Source: Emcibacter sp048269205 (GTDB lineage: Bacteria; Pseudomonadota; Alphaproteobacteria; Sphingomonadales; Emcibacteraceae). From it: 64,000 nt of DNA. The stretch covers positions 1,240,001 through 1,304,000 of the forward strand of contig NZ_JBLXJC010000001.1 in NCBI RefSeq assembly GCF_048269205.1. The letters run 5' to 3'. The notes beneath the pieces are model-generated. The model saw only the letters and a list, made by a program, of their open reading frames with translations, ran no database searches and was not told the DNA's origin. Both the position numbers and the translations under genes were made by a program. Below are positions 43,167 through 52,950 of the stretch, one piece after another; within the stretch, counting starts at the first letter, position 1, and each line of letters opens with the position of its first letter.

Positions 43167-44042
43167 ATGGACATAACACTTGTGAAAACTTTTCTTGAAG
43201 TCGTGGCGTCGGACAGCTTTGCGGCAGCTGCTGATAAATTATACGTTTCCCAGTCTGCCGTGAGTTTGCGAGTTAAGTCCCTGGAAGAACAACTGGGACG
43301 AAAAGTATTTGTTCGCAGTAAAACAGGTATTAAGTTAACACCTGCAGGCCATCAATTCCAACGATATGCGCAAAGTATCCTACAGGTCTGGGAAGAAGCA
43401 AAGCAACAAGTTGCGGTTCCCGAAGGATATCGGGATGTTTTGGTGATTGCCGGTGAATATAGTCTGTGGAACAGGCTACTTATTCGCTGGCTCCCCCTTA
43501 TGGCAGATCATATGCCTGATATTGCCTTTCGGGCAGAAGTCGCCCGCCCAGACCGGATCACCCGTCAAATGATTGAGGGAATCGTTGACATGGCTGTCAT
43601 GTACACGCCCCAGGTGCGTCCGGGAATAAATGTGGAAACCTTGTTCGAAGATACCATGGTGTTCGTGACCACTGACCCTTTAACCACGGAAATAGATGAT
43701 AAGTATGTTTTTGTGGACTGGGGGGAGGAATTTACAGCATTTCATGCCACACAGTTCCCGGATTATCATCATCCGAGGATGACCTTCAATCTTGGGCCTA
43801 TCACCTTGAATTATCTTCTGAATATTGGTGGAAGCGCTTTTCTGCCTAAACGGCTGGTAGATCCTTTTGCCGATGATGGGCTGCTTTTCTTTGTTCCGGA
43901 TATGCCCGAGTTCCCCTTTCCGGTGCATGTGGCCTGGCGGGACCAGATCAAGCCCAAGATTGTGGAGCAGGCTATCATCCATTTGAAAGATATTGTGGAT
44001 CAAACCCTCAATAACGAGCTTCCCGCGCCGTTCTGGAGGTGA
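43167..44042 (+). CDS. LysR family transcriptional regulator
   Basis: A 291-residue LysR protein. It has an N-terminal winged helix (MDITLVKTFLEVVASDSFAA, then VSQSAVSLRVKSLEEQLGRKVF) and a C-terminal two-lobe effector domain. It is divergent from the rimK-mgtE unit, the classic place for a regulator of the neighbouring operon. ATG 43167 has no ribosome binding site, and a TATAAA at 43153-43158 sits just before it, so transcription might begin at or next to the start codon. The effector is unknown. Confidence 0.92.
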   Translation: MDITLVKTFLEVVASDSFAAAADKLYVSQSAVSLRVKSLEEQLGRKVFVRSKTGIKLTPAGHQFQRYAQSILQVWEEAKQQVAVPEGYRDVLVIAGEYSLWNRLLIRWLPLMADHMPDIAFRAEVARPDRITRQMIEGIVDMAVMYTPQVRPGINVETLFEDTMVFVTTDPLTTEIDDKYVFVDWGEEFTAFHATQFPDYHHPRMTFNLGPITLNYLLNIGGSAFLPKRLVDPFADDGLLFFVPDMPEFPFPVHVAWRDQIKPKIVEQAIIHLKDIVDQTLNNELPAPFWR

Positions 44043-44138
44043 CGGTCTGACAGTTACCAGAAATTTTACAGTCACTAGAAATTTTAAAGCCGCTATTAAT
44101 CGATTTATTGATCGTTGAATTCGGTTACAATGCTCTCT

Positions 44139-45167
44139 ATGCGGGCCATGATATTGAACTCTTTAACCTCACTTGAGGACAACAAAACCCCACTGGACCT
44201 TGTGGAACTCCCTGATCCTGTAGCCGGTCACGGGGAAGTCCTGATCCGGGTCAGTACCTGTGGCGTTTGTCATACCGAACTGGATGAAATAGAAGGCCGC
44301 ACACCGCCGCCCAACCTGCCGGTGATTCCGGGGCATCAGGTGGTTGGCCACATTGAAGCCTTAGGGGAAGGCATCTCCGGTTTGGAAATCGGGGAACGGG
44401 TTGGCGTGGCCTGGATATATTCCTCCTGCGGCCATTGCCGTTTTTGTGAACGGGGCGAGGAAAATCTCTGCCCCGACTTCCAGGCGACCGGACGGGATGC
44501 CAATGGCGGCTATGCTGAATTGATGAGTGTGCCCGCAAGCTTTGCTTATCCCATACCCGAGGTATTTACTGATGCCGAGGCCGCGCCGCTTCTATGTGCC
44601 GGCGCCATTGGCTATCGTTCCCTGCGGCTGACAGGCTTGCTTGACGGCCAGAACCTGGGATTGACCGGTTTTGGCGCTTCTGCGCATCTTGTGTTGCAGC
44701 TGGTTCGCCATCACTACCCGCAGGTGAAAGTCTTTGTGTTTGCCCGTCAGGAGGCGGAAAGGAAGTTTGCCCTGCAACTTGGCGCCCACTGGGCAGGGGA
44801 TACGATGGATATGGCGCCGGAGCCGCTCCATGCCATCATCGACACCACACCGGCCTGGTTGCCGATCGTGGGGGCCCTGCAGAATCTGGAACCGGGAGGG
44901 CGTCTCGTCATCAACGCCATTCGCAAGGAATCCGGGGACAAGGAAGCGCTATTACGGCTGGAATATCCCGAACACCTGTGGATGGAAAAGGAAATCAAGT
45001 CGGTTGCCAATATCACCCGTGAGGATGTGAGTGATTTCCTGAAGCTTGCCGCCGAAGTTCCTCTGAAACCGGAAGTCCGGGAATATGCTCTCGAAGAGGC
45101 CAATATCGCCCTTGTGGAAATGAAAGAAAAACATATCAAGGGCGCCAAGGTTCTCCGGATCGGGTGA
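44139..45167 (+). CDS. Zinc-dependent alcohol dehydrogenase
   Basis: A 342-residue medium-chain dehydrogenase. Catalytic zinc ligands are Cys44 (GVCHTELD) and His66 (IPGHQ), structural zinc ligands Cys97, 100, 103 and 111 in CGHCRFCERGEENLC, and the cofactor motif is GLTGFGASAHL. It oxidises alcohols or reduces aldehydes with NAD(P). ATG 44139 gives the usual N-terminus MRAMIL; longer starts (TTG 44115, ATG 44130) or ATG 44148 are possible because no ribosome binding site is clear. It is convergent with a TonB receptor gene, the two stops being 2 bp apart. Confidence 0.88.
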   Translation: MRAMILNSLTSLEDNKTPLDLVELPDPVAGHGEVLIRVSTCGVCHTELDEIEGRTPPPNLPVIPGHQVVGHIEALGEGISGLEIGERVGVAWIYSSCGHCRFCERGEENLCPDFQATGRDANGGYAELMSVPASFAYPIPEVFTDAEAAPLLCAGAIGYRSLRLTGLLDGQNLGLTGFGASAHLVLQLVRHHYPQVKVFVFARQEAERKFALQLGAHWAGDTMDMAPEPLHAIIDTTPAWLPIVGALQNLEPGGRLVINAIRKESGDKEALLRLEYPEHLWMEKEIKSVANITREDVSDFLKLAAEVPLKPEVREYALEEANIALVEMKEKHIKGAKVLRIG

Positions 45168-45169
45168 TC

Positions 45170-47341
45170 TCAAAAGCTTTTGGAGACCTGAATGCCAAAG
45201 GTACGGTCTTCTGCCAGAACCGGAAAACTTACCTGGCCGAGGCTGGCAAAGTTGAAGGCATGCAGGGGATAGATGGCATTGGTCAGGTTTTTACCCCATA
45301 GCGATATGGTCCAATCCTGTGTGTTGGACAGATCAATCCGGCCATTAAGCAGCACATGCCCGTCATCCCCGCTGAAGGGATTGTTGGCGGTGGAGAAGAA
45401 ATAGCTGCTCTGGTAGGTGCCGTCCAGGCGAAATCCGGCGGTCCAGTCGGATCCGATTTCCACTGAGTAGAGCAGGGAGAGCTGAACTGAATGAACCGGG
45501 GCCCGTGGCAGGCGGTTATTGGCAAAATCCGGTTGTGGGGCGAATGTTTTGAAACGGCCGTCAAGCCAGCCGTAACTGAAACTGATTTCCATATTTTCTG
45601 CCGGTGACCAGGCGCCATCGACTTCAATGCCATAACTTCTGGCGTTGGACGTGACGGTCAGGAAACCGCTTCCACTGCCGAAAAATGTCTGCAGGTCTTT
45701 GTAATCCAGATAGAACGCGGCGGCATTGAAATGTAAAATACCTTCAGGGTGCCGCCATTTCAGGCCAATTTCGTAATTGGTTGCCGTTTCCGGGTTGAAA
45801 GGAATGGAGGCCTGATCAGCATTGGGGGCGATACCGTTAAAACCGCCGGCCTTGTATCCCTGGGCGATGGAGCCATAGAGCATCAGTTCTTTTGTAAAGT
45901 GGTAGGACAGGGCAATCCTCGGAGAGAAATTGGACCAGCTTTTATTGCCGGAGACTTGGTATTCCTCGGCCAGAAACCCCAGAAGATCGGGGGCTGTGGC
46001 ATCAACAGAAAAGGACTTTTTATCCCATGTATACCTGGCGCCCAGGGACAACTTTAGCCGGGGTTTCAGCCTGTAGGAAACATCCCCGTAAACGGAAATG
46101 CTGTCAGTTTTATTCCTGGCATCCCAGACAGGTCTGGAAAGCAGGCCAGGGAATCCGCTCAGGTCATAGACCCGGGAGGAATCAAAGATTTCCGTCCTCT
46201 CGGTTTGCTCATGGAAATAATAGGCACCGACAAGCCAGTCCAGCCGGGTATCTGTCTCTGACTGCAACTGAAATTTCTGGGAAACGTGCCAGGAATTTTC
46301 CTCAACCTCGTTAACCAGACCAAGGCCCAGTGTATCGGCAATATGTGTGCCGAGAAGATCATCGGCGAAGGAAAAGTCATAGCCCCTGTAGGCGCTCTGG
46401 GAAGTGAAGAGGGCAGAAGGGAGGTCTTTGCTGAGGGTAATGTTGGTGCCCCAGATGTCCCGCCGGGAATATCCATCGGTAAAAAGTGACACATTGTGTT
46501 CGTCTGCTTCCACCACTGGCGGAAAACCGAAGAAGTCTTCAAATCCTGCCACGGTACGGGCTGCCGGCCCAAGGAGGTCATCGCGGGCATAGTCGGCACT
46601 GATCAACAGCCGGGTATCGTCCGATAGATCGACGGCAACTTTCAAGCGGGTGCCCAGGTTATCCTTGTCTTTCAGTATGTTGCCTGTCTGAAGGTTGGGT
46701 GTATAGCCGTCTGCGTTGCGATAGGAAAAGGCCATGCGGGCGGCAACTTTATTGGACAAGGGAGCATTGAGATGCCCCTTGAGTTCCCAAAGGTTATGTT
46801 CGCCGTAACCCGCTAGAACCGAAGCAGTTTTCTCCATCGTCGGATCCTTTGTCAGGATCTGGATAACGCCGCCGACTGAATTGCGGCCATGAAAGGTACC
46901 CTGTGGGCCTTTTAGAACCTCAATGCGCTCAATGTCAAAGAAATCAGTGCTGAAAGCGCCGGCCCGGCCGGAAAACACCCCATCCTGATACAGGCTGACG
47001 GAACTTTCGTCACCGACAGAACTGGCATTGGTGCCGACACCACGGATATAGACCTGCGGAGAGGTGGGATTATAGGATGTGATCACCAGCCCGGGGGAAA
47101 AATAGGCCATATCAATGATATTTTCCAGTGAAGCGGCCTCGACTGTATTTCCGTCCAGGGCTGTTACAGAGAGTTCTGTCTCACTGAGAAGTTCTTCCCG
47201 CAGTGTCCCGGAGACGAAAATCTCGTCCATTTCCGTTGTGACGTCATTTGCTGCGGCAGCTGTGATTCCCGAAGCTATAAAAATACCACAGAATATTACT
47301 TGTCTCAGAGAGCCGTATGGAATTTTTTGTGTCTTTCTCAT
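45170..47341 (-). CDS. TonB-dependent outer-membrane receptor
   Basis: A 723-residue receptor with a signal peptide (VIFCGIFIASGITAAA, about 15-31), a plug domain (FSPGLVITSYNPTSPQVYIR; IERIEVLKGPQGTFHGRNS) and a barrel ending EDRTFGIQVSKSF. It has the same overall type as the receptor at 8421 but is not a near-duplicate. The ribosome binding site is weak. It is followed upstream by a gene for a periplasmic binding protein on the same strand, 109 bp away, so a functional link is possible. Substrate unknown. Confidence 0.92.
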   Translation of the reverse strand: MRKTQKIPYGSLRQVIFCGIFIASGITAAAANDVTTEMDEIFVSGTLREELLSETELSVTALDGNTVEAASLENIIDMAYFSPGLVITSYNPTSPQVYIRGVGTNASSVGDESSVSLYQDGVFSGRAGAFSTDFFDIERIEVLKGPQGTFHGRNSVGGVIQILTKDPTMEKTASVLAGYGEHNLWELKGHLNAPLSNKVAARMAFSYRNADGYTPNLQTGNILKDKDNLGTRLKVAVDLSDDTRLLISADYARDDLLGPAARTVAGFEDFFGFPPVVEADEHNVSLFTDGYSRRDIWGTNITLSKDLPSALFTSQSAYRGYDFSFADDLLGTHIADTLGLGLVNEVEENSWHVSQKFQLQSETDTRLDWLVGAYYFHEQTERTEIFDSSRVYDLSGFPGLLSRPVWDARNKTDSISVYGDVSYRLKPRLKLSLGARYTWDKKSFSVDATAPDLLGFLAEEYQVSGNKSWSNFSPRIALSYHFTKELMLYGSIAQGYKAGGFNGIAPNADQASIPFNPETATNYEIGLKWRHPEGILHFNAAAFYLDYKDLQTFFGSGSGFLTVTSNARSYGIEVDGAWSPAENMEISFSYGWLDGRFKTFAPQPDFANNRLPRAPVHSVQLSLLYSVEIGSDWTAGFRLDGTYQSSYFFSTANNPFSGDDGHVLLNGRIDLSNTQDWTISLWGKNLTNAIYPLHAFNFASLGQVSFPVLAEDRTFGIQVSKSF

Positions 47342-47450
47342 TTCTCTGTAAACCGTCCTTTATGCCGGGATTGCACAGTGATTAACTGGAACAGGAAAAG
47401 TCTATCAAGGTTGAGGTAACTTAATAAATCTTTGCTTTTGTATCTGGTAG

Positions 47451-48311
47451 TTACCGGAGCTGAAGATCATTCGACGCAGGAACGACGATATGTTCTTGTG
47501 TCGACCTGGTTGCGTAGGGACGTAGGATTTCTTCCTGGCTATTCAGAAGAGTGATATCATCCAGACCACCCTCCGGGACGCCAAATTTTCTGAATATATC
47601 CAGAAAGTTTTGTGATCCCCTGTATGAGGCAATCGCCTGGTCTATTTTCTTCATGGCGGATACCGTTTCCGGAGATTTATGGCATACGAGCCGGACTTGA
47701 GTGGTTGTAAAAACTAACGGAGAAACATTGATCTTCGTTCCGGGAGCCAGTTTCTCCAGAATGACATAGATATCTGGTGTCCAGGTCAGGATGGCATCCA
47801 GGCGCCCCCTTAGCAGCATTCTGACTTTATGCTCCTGCTCGGGTACAGCAATCACATTAACATCGGCATTTTCCAGCAAGTCCCGGATATTTGACCCTCT
47901 TGTCACCGCAACATTTTTTCCCGACAGCTGTGAAACTGAAATGATGACCGGTTGCCCTTCAAGTGTAACAATCCTTTGTCTTGCCTTGAGAAAAGGGAGC
48001 CCTTCGAGAAGATCATCACCAACATTGGTCAATTGCTTGGCGAGTTTTTCATCTGCGGTCCAGAAACAGGAGGCTTTTTTCTCTTCAAAGATGCGAAGTG
48101 CACGAGATAATGGATGTATCTGTAAATTACCGTGTACTTGGGCTTTTTCGGTTACAGCATTGAAAATGGTATCATATAATCCGATTTCGCCGGGTTCCTG
48201 CAGTCCCGGACCCAATTGAATTGTAACAACCGATAATTCTTCTGCTTTTACCATGGTTAGAGAAAAAGGCATAAAAAACAGGCTGATAATAGAAAAAATC
48301 CTGAACGCCAA
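47451..48311 (-). CDS. Periplasmic substrate-binding protein, SBP_bac_3-like, TTG start
   Basis: A 286-residue protein from a TTG at 48311 with GGGAGG 6 bp upstream on the minus strand. This start gives a clean signal peptide (LAFRIFSIISLFFMPFSLTM, cleaved near VKA-EE), whereas the longest frame (from 48539) would add 76 residues without a ribosome binding site. The body has the two-domain pattern of family 3 solute-binding proteins (QEPGEIGLYDTIFNAV; QLSGKNVAVTRGSNIRDLLE). No permease is adjacent. It might be a stand-alone periplasmic binding protein or a degenerate receptor. Confidence 0.7.
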   Translation of the reverse strand: MAFRIFSIISLFFMPFSLTMVKAEELSVVTIQLGPGLQEPGEIGLYDTIFNAVTEKAQVHGNLQIHPLSRALRIFEEKKASCFWTADEKLAKQLTNVGDDLLEGLPFLKARQRIVTLEGQPVIISVSQLSGKNVAVTRGSNIRDLLENADVNVIAVPEQEHKVRMLLRGRLDAILTWTPDIYVILEKLAPGTKINVSPLVFTTTQVRLVCHKSPETVSAMKKIDQAIASYRGSQNFLDIFRKFGVPEGGLDDITLLNSQEEILRPYATRSTQEHIVVPASNDLQLR

Positions 48312-48562
48312 AAATAACCTCCCGTACGACTCCCACAGTATCTTACGATCAGGGAAGCAAACAACCTTTACGAGATTAAGATATAGCGAATAAATTAAAA
48401 TGCAAATAAAGAAAGCGGGAGTAAGGTTTTCTGTGATGATTTTTTCTTCATGTCCTTCACCAGCGATGGCGGCCATATAAATAAATATGCCGGGCCGGAT
48501 ATTTGCGGTTATTATCCGGGGAGTTTTTTGATTTTGCATGATATGTCCGGGAAAAAACGAAG

Positions 48563-49150
48563 ATGAATGGCAGGGAGAATGGCAAGGCTTATCAGCGTCT
48601 TTTCATGGCTCTTCGTCCAGATGAAGCAGTCGTCAAAGCGCTGGGCGGTGCCTGTATCGAACTGAAGAGGGATAAGGCCTTTGAAGGTGTCCGCTGGATG
48701 CGTCCCGAGAATCTGCATGTGACCCTTGTTTTTTTGGGTAGGCAAAGCGCGGAAGATGCAAGCCGGATTGCCGCGACCATGACAGAAGTTGCCCCACGAC
48801 ACCAGTCCTTTGATATTGTGATCGAAGGCCTTCAGACCACTCGCAATAACTGGCAAAAAGGGGTTCTGATGGCGATGGTTCGCGAAAATGACTCCCTTCG
48901 GAATTTGCAGCTGGACCTCGCCCGGAGTCTGGCCTCGTTGGATATAGAGGGATTGGATCAAAGAGAATACATGCCCCATGTCACCCTGGCCCGTCTAAAG
49001 CAGGAGAGAATTTCACCGGATCAACTTTCCAGTGTGAACTTTTCTCTCAGGCAGCAAGTGAGAACAATGGGGCTTTATGAAAGCATTACCCTGGAAACGG
49101 GAGCAGTCTATACGTTGTTGAAAACCGTTCAGCTCGGTAGCAGGGCTTAG
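48563..49150 (+). CDS. thpR: RNA 2',3'-cyclic phosphodiesterase ThpR
   Basis: A 195-residue 2H phosphoesterase. Both HxT motifs are present: His52-Thr54 (HVTLVFLG) and His139-Thr141 (HVTLARL). ThpR/LigT enzymes open 2',3'-cyclic phosphates on RNA ends. The start at 48563 has a poor ribosome binding site. The 3' end overlaps the convergent gene at 49147 by 4 bp. Length is normal for the family. Confidence 0.92.
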   Translation: MNGRENGKAYQRLFMALRPDEAVVKALGGACIELKRDKAFEGVRWMRPENLHVTLVFLGRQSAEDASRIAATMTEVAPRHQSFDIVIEGLQTTRNNWQKGVLMAMVRENDSLRNLQLDLARSLASLDIEGLDQREYMPHVTLARLKQERISPDQLSSVNFSLRQQVRTMGLYESITLETGAVYTLLKTVQLGSRA

Positions 49151-49413
49151 TGAGTTGTCTTGTAATCTTCGTCAGATACGATCGCTTTTTCCAGCATCTC
49201 GGCAGCCTCGCCATATATTCTGCCCTCTAACGACAGCTCAAGAAAGCGGATATAGTCTTGCTGTTCCGAGATTCTTTCTCTGGCCACCATGATGATTTCA
49301 AGGGAGGAACTGGCATCAAGGCTGTATTTCTGGATCAGCTCAATCATTTCCTTGCTGATCCTGTCCAGTTCTGCGCGTATATTTGTCAGGGTGAGCTGAT
49401 CTTGTGTCAACAT
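49147..49413 (-). CDS. Small hypothetical protein, helical
   Basis: An 88-residue protein with no family I can name. It is charged and helical (TNIRAELDRISKEMIELIQK; EMLEKAIVSDEDYK) with no membrane segment, suggestive of a short coiled coil. ATG 49413 was chosen because GGAGG precedes it by 11 bp; longer in-frame ATGs at 49437 and 49473 have none. It is convergent with thpR and divergent from the GGDEF-EAL gene. Confidence 0.55.
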   Translation of the reverse strand: MLTQDQLTLTNIRAELDRISKEMIELIQKYSLDASSSLEIIMVARERISEQQDYIRFLELSLEGRIYGEAAEMLEKAIVSDEDYKTTH

Positions 49414-49669
49414 ATTGGGTCTATCCTCCGGGGTCATTTTACACGCGGGTCGTAAAAAAACAAACGGTAACAATTCCAGGGAAAAATCCTGTGTGGTCAG
49501 TCAGTTGAAGCCTGCGAACAATTGATGTACTATTTCGGTGTATCTTTTTAATTTATTTACGAATTCAGTTTTATATACAATCTTAATCTAGAAAAACAGA
49601 CGAACCAAATTTATGAAACCACTTGTTGGTATAACCCCTGACGTGTTGGAAGATGGGACGGAGGACAGT

Positions 49670-51997
49670 ATGATTCATATGTCTTCCGACAGCCGATCCA
49701 GGCTGTGTACCGAACAGGTGAGAACTTTTCACAACGTTGCGATTCCCAATGTGGTTGCTGCGCTTTCGCTGGGCCTTGTTTTTCTCTGGATGTTATGGGG
49801 CCGGGTACCGCTAAATTTTGCAGTTGCCTGGTATGGTGCTCTTGCTGTCAGCATGGTGCCTCGCCTGATCATGTTTTTCCTCGCGAAACGACTGGACTAT
49901 GAAAAAAACAGTACTCTGTTGCTGGGACTTTACATCTTGTCAATTTCCATGGCTGGGTTTGTCTGGGGCTCAGCTATTTTCTTTACGAAGCTGAATCCGG
50001 ATATTGTTAACCCGTTTCTGATCATGGGAATGCTGGCGGGGGTTTCCGCGGCAACAGTTCTGGTCGGTGTGACGCACCGGGCGGCAGTCTGGGCCTTTAT
50101 GGTGCCATGCAGTATCCCGGTGTTGATTTATTTCATCAGTTCGGGAGAGACCTATCACTATACATTTGCCCTGGCCTGCATCATTTTCGTGCTTATTCTG
50201 GGATATACGGGAGATCAGCTCAACAAAGTATTTGTCAAGTCTGTCACCCTCCAGCGCAAGAACAAGGAATTGGTGAATGAAATTTCCGAAGTCTATGGGA
50301 ACCATTACAAGTCCATAGAGAGCCTTCATCATCTTGTCGACCGTATGGGGGCGGGCCTTGCCATGTTCGACAGGAATTTTGATCTGATTATCTGGAATAA
50401 AGCCTATCAGAAAATTTTCGACTTCCCGGATCATGTTCTGAAAATGGGGGTAAATCTCCGAGAGTTATCCGGCTGGCCCATGAAAAGGGAAGGCCTGCCG
50501 GCCAACGAGATAAAAAACGTGGTGGAGGACAAGCTCCAGGAGCTGGAGGAGAAAAGAATAGACGGAAGTTTCCATAAGCAGGTCGATTTTAGCGATGGTC
50601 GCGTCTATGACATGCGAGCTGATTTCCTGGCTGACGGGGAAACAATACTGAGTTTCTCGGATATGACGCATCGAGCCCAGGCCAGTACGGATGCGCTTGT
50701 GAAAATGGCCCAGCTTGATTCATTGACCAATCTGCCAAACCGGATGATGTTCAGGAGGGAACTGAAAAAGAAACTTCTGCAGTCGAAGGACAGTGAAAGT
50801 ATTGTCAGTGTCATTCTGGTGAATATCGACAATTTTAAAAACATCAATGATGTCTTCGGTCATGCCGTGGGAGATAACGTCATCGTCCGGCTTGGCGAGG
50901 TTCTCAGGTCCTATATGCGCCCGGACGAGTTTCTGGCCCGTCTTGGGGGTGACGAGTTTGCTATTACCGGCGACTGCTACGGCAGCATTGACGAAATTGT
51001 AGCCGAAGCCCGCAATATCCGGGACAATGCCAGAAAAGCTGTCAATATCGAAGGGGCCCAGATCCCGGTAGAGCTGTCCATTGGCATAACCTATCATCCG
51101 CTGGACACGGGGTCTGCCGAACATATGGTGCGCAATGCGGGCATTGCGCTGCATAAAGCCAAGGAAGAAGGTGGCAGCCAGGTCATGGTCTTCGACAGCG
51201 AGATGCAGGCACAACTGGTGGACCGGAATACATTGCTGTCCGATATTCGCGAGAATATGGAATCCAGCCAGTTCCTGCTGCATTATCAGCCGCAGATTGA
51301 TCTTGCAACCCGTCAGATTTGCGGTATGGAGGCTCTGATGCGCTGGAATCACCCGGAACGTGGATCCGTTTCGCCCGGTGAATTCATTCCTCTTGCCGAA
51401 TGGTCGAAACAGATTATTCCCCTGACCGAGCAGTTGTTGCCGGAAGCCTGTGTACAGGCCAAACTATGGCAGGCGAGGGGCTTGCCGCCCTTTCCGGTAT
51501 CCGTGAATATTTCTCCACTCCATTTCCACGACAATCGGATTGTTGATTTTGTCCGCGAGTGCCTGGAGGAAGCTTCCCTTGCACCGGAGTTTCTGGAACT
51601 TGAGATTACGGAAGGTATTGTCATGAGCAAGACCGAGGAAGTTTTGGGCACCCTCAACGGGCTCGCCGATCTCGGGATCATGCTTTCCATTGATGATTTT
51701 GGAACCGGCTATTCTTCCCTGTCCTATCTGCCGCGTCTCCCGGTTGATAAACTCAAAATAGACAGGGCTTTTGTCCAGGGGATGATGGAGGAACGGGAAT
51801 CCCAGTCCCTGATTGAAGCGATCATCAGAATGGGACATAGTTTCGATCTCAAGGTGATTGCCGAAGGGGTCGAGGATATAGAACAGCTTGAACTGCTGGC
51901 AAAGCTGAGTTGCGATCAGGCACAGGGGTATTATATCAGTCGCCCGATGGAAGCCGACAAGGTGACCGAATGGTTTTACGCTCATGCAAGTGTTTGA
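49670..51997 (+). CDS. Membrane GGDEF-EAL cyclic-di-GMP protein with PAS domain
   Basis: A 775-residue protein with about six N-terminal helices (to about 185), a PAS-like domain (about 216-326), a GGDEF domain with the intact motif GGDEF (426-430) and an EAL domain with intact EAL (554-556), plus DDFGTGYSS further on. Both synthesis and breakdown of c-di-GMP are possible. The inhibitory I-site reads RPDE rather than RxxD. ATG 49670 was chosen because GGAGG lies 5 bp upstream; the longer in-frame ATG at 49613 has no ribosome binding site. Confidence 0.9.
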   Translation: MIHMSSDSRSRLCTEQVRTFHNVAIPNVVAALSLGLVFLWMLWGRVPLNFAVAWYGALAVSMVPRLIMFFLAKRLDYEKNSTLLLGLYILSISMAGFVWGSAIFFTKLNPDIVNPFLIMGMLAGVSAATVLVGVTHRAAVWAFMVPCSIPVLIYFISSGETYHYTFALACIIFVLILGYTGDQLNKVFVKSVTLQRKNKELVNEISEVYGNHYKSIESLHHLVDRMGAGLAMFDRNFDLIIWNKAYQKIFDFPDHVLKMGVNLRELSGWPMKREGLPANEIKNVVEDKLQELEEKRIDGSFHKQVDFSDGRVYDMRADFLADGETILSFSDMTHRAQASTDALVKMAQLDSLTNLPNRMMFRRELKKKLLQSKDSESIVSVILVNIDNFKNINDVFGHAVGDNVIVRLGEVLRSYMRPDEFLARLGGDEFAITGDCYGSIDEIVAEARNIRDNARKAVNIEGAQIPVELSIGITYHPLDTGSAEHMVRNAGIALHKAKEEGGSQVMVFDSEMQAQLVDRNTLLSDIRENMESSQFLLHYQPQIDLATRQICGMEALMRWNHPERGSVSPGEFIPLAEWSKQIIPLTEQLLPEACVQAKLWQARGLPPFPVSVNISPLHFHDNRIVDFVRECLEEASLAPEFLELEITEGIVMSKTEEVLGTLNGLADLGIMLSIDDFGTGYSSLSYLPRLPVDKLKIDRAFVQGMMEERESQSLIEAIIRMGHSFDLKVIAEGVEDIEQLELLAKLSCDQAQGYYISRPMEADKVTEWFYAHASV

Positions 51998-52013
51998 ATT
52001 TTCTTTTTAAAAT

Positions 52014-52027
52014 CTGATCTATATCAA
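52014..52027. promoter_or_regulatory. FNR-type site CTGAT-CTAT-ATCAA upstream of ompW
   Basis: It matches the FNR/FnrL palindrome TTGAT-N4-ATCAA with one mismatch. A TAAAAT -10 at 52050-52055 would put the site centre at about -41.5, the standard class II activator position. Enterobacterial ompW is known to be FNR-regulated, so oxygen-responsive control is plausible. Confidence 0.6.
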
Positions 52028-52109
52028 TTTCAAACGGGTGTTTATTCATTAAAATTGCGTCAGTAACTGAGGGTATTTATTTCCCAATATTGACTAAAGA
52101 GGAAACACC

Positions 52110-52760
52110 ATGAAAACAAAACTTCTTGCAACTTACTGTCTTGCAGGGCTGGCTGGCGCCACCCTGATGACCGGTGTCGCCGATGCGAAGGAAAAAGGTG
52201 ACTGGATGGTCCGCGCGCGCGGTATTCTCATTGCACCTGACGCTGGCGGTACGACTTCCATCGGTGGTGAAGTTGATATCGACAATTCCGTCGTGCCTGA
52301 ACTGGACTTTACCTATTTTGTTACCGACAATATCGGTCTGGAGCTCATTGCGGCTACAACCAAGCACCATCCAGTTGTTAATGGAAGTGCTGCAGGTGAT
52401 GTAGAACTTGGCAGTGTCTGGCTTCTGCCTCCGACCCTGACTGTGCAGTATCACTTCGCGCCCCAGGAAGATTTCAGCCCCTACGTCGGGGCAGGTGTGA
52501 ACTACACCTTCTTCTACAGCGAGAATACTTCCGCCGCTCTTGATGGACTGGGATTTACCACAATCGACTATTCCGATGGTTTCGGCTGGGCGCTGCAGGC
52601 CGGTCTTGATTACAAAATCAAGGATAGCTGGTATCTCAACATTGATGTGAAAAAACTGTGGCTTGATACAGACGTCAGCATTGCCGGTGGCGCTGTGACG
52701 GCTGACGGGGTGGACATCAATCCCTGGATCGTCGGTGTCGGCTTCGGTTACCTGTTCTGA
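52110..52760 (+). CDS. ompW: Outer-membrane protein OmpW
   Basis: A 216-residue eight-strand barrel of the OmpW family. The signal peptide ends VADA-KE (about residue 26). The start KGDWMVRARGILIAPD, the FSPYVGAGVNYTFF strand and the terminus NPWIVGVGFGYLF are typical. OmpW passes small hydrophobic compounds and is often induced under low oxygen. The ribosome binding site AAAGAGGAAA precedes the ATG, and an FNR-type site lies 83 bp upstream. A terminator is about 190 bp downstream, leaving a long 3' untranslated stretch. Confidence 0.88.
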   Translation: MKTKLLATYCLAGLAGATLMTGVADAKEKGDWMVRARGILIAPDAGGTTSIGGEVDIDNSVVPELDFTYFVTDNIGLELIAATTKHHPVVNGSAAGDVELGSVWLLPPTLTVQYHFAPQEDFSPYVGAGVNYTFFYSENTSAALDGLGFTTIDYSDGFGWALQAGLDYKIKDSWYLNIDVKKLWLDTDVSIAGGAVTADGVDINPWIVGVGFGYLF

Positions 52761-52950
52761 TAACCGGGTGTCATAAAAGAAATATTTATGACGCGCTGCA
52801 GAAAGATTTTACATTCCTGTTCTGAAAGATTACTATCTATGTAACGAATCTTTGAGAAAGGATGGTTCAGAGTGAAGTTACCGCGAGCGGGAACAACCGA
52901 CCCAGATCGAAAATCTGAATACCTTTCTGTTGCCAGAAAATGCAAATCAA

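Noticed and set aside
52748..52945. 65-residue minus-strand frame after ompW
   Set aside because: No ribosome binding site, and it starts inside the stretch leading to a plus-strand terminator.
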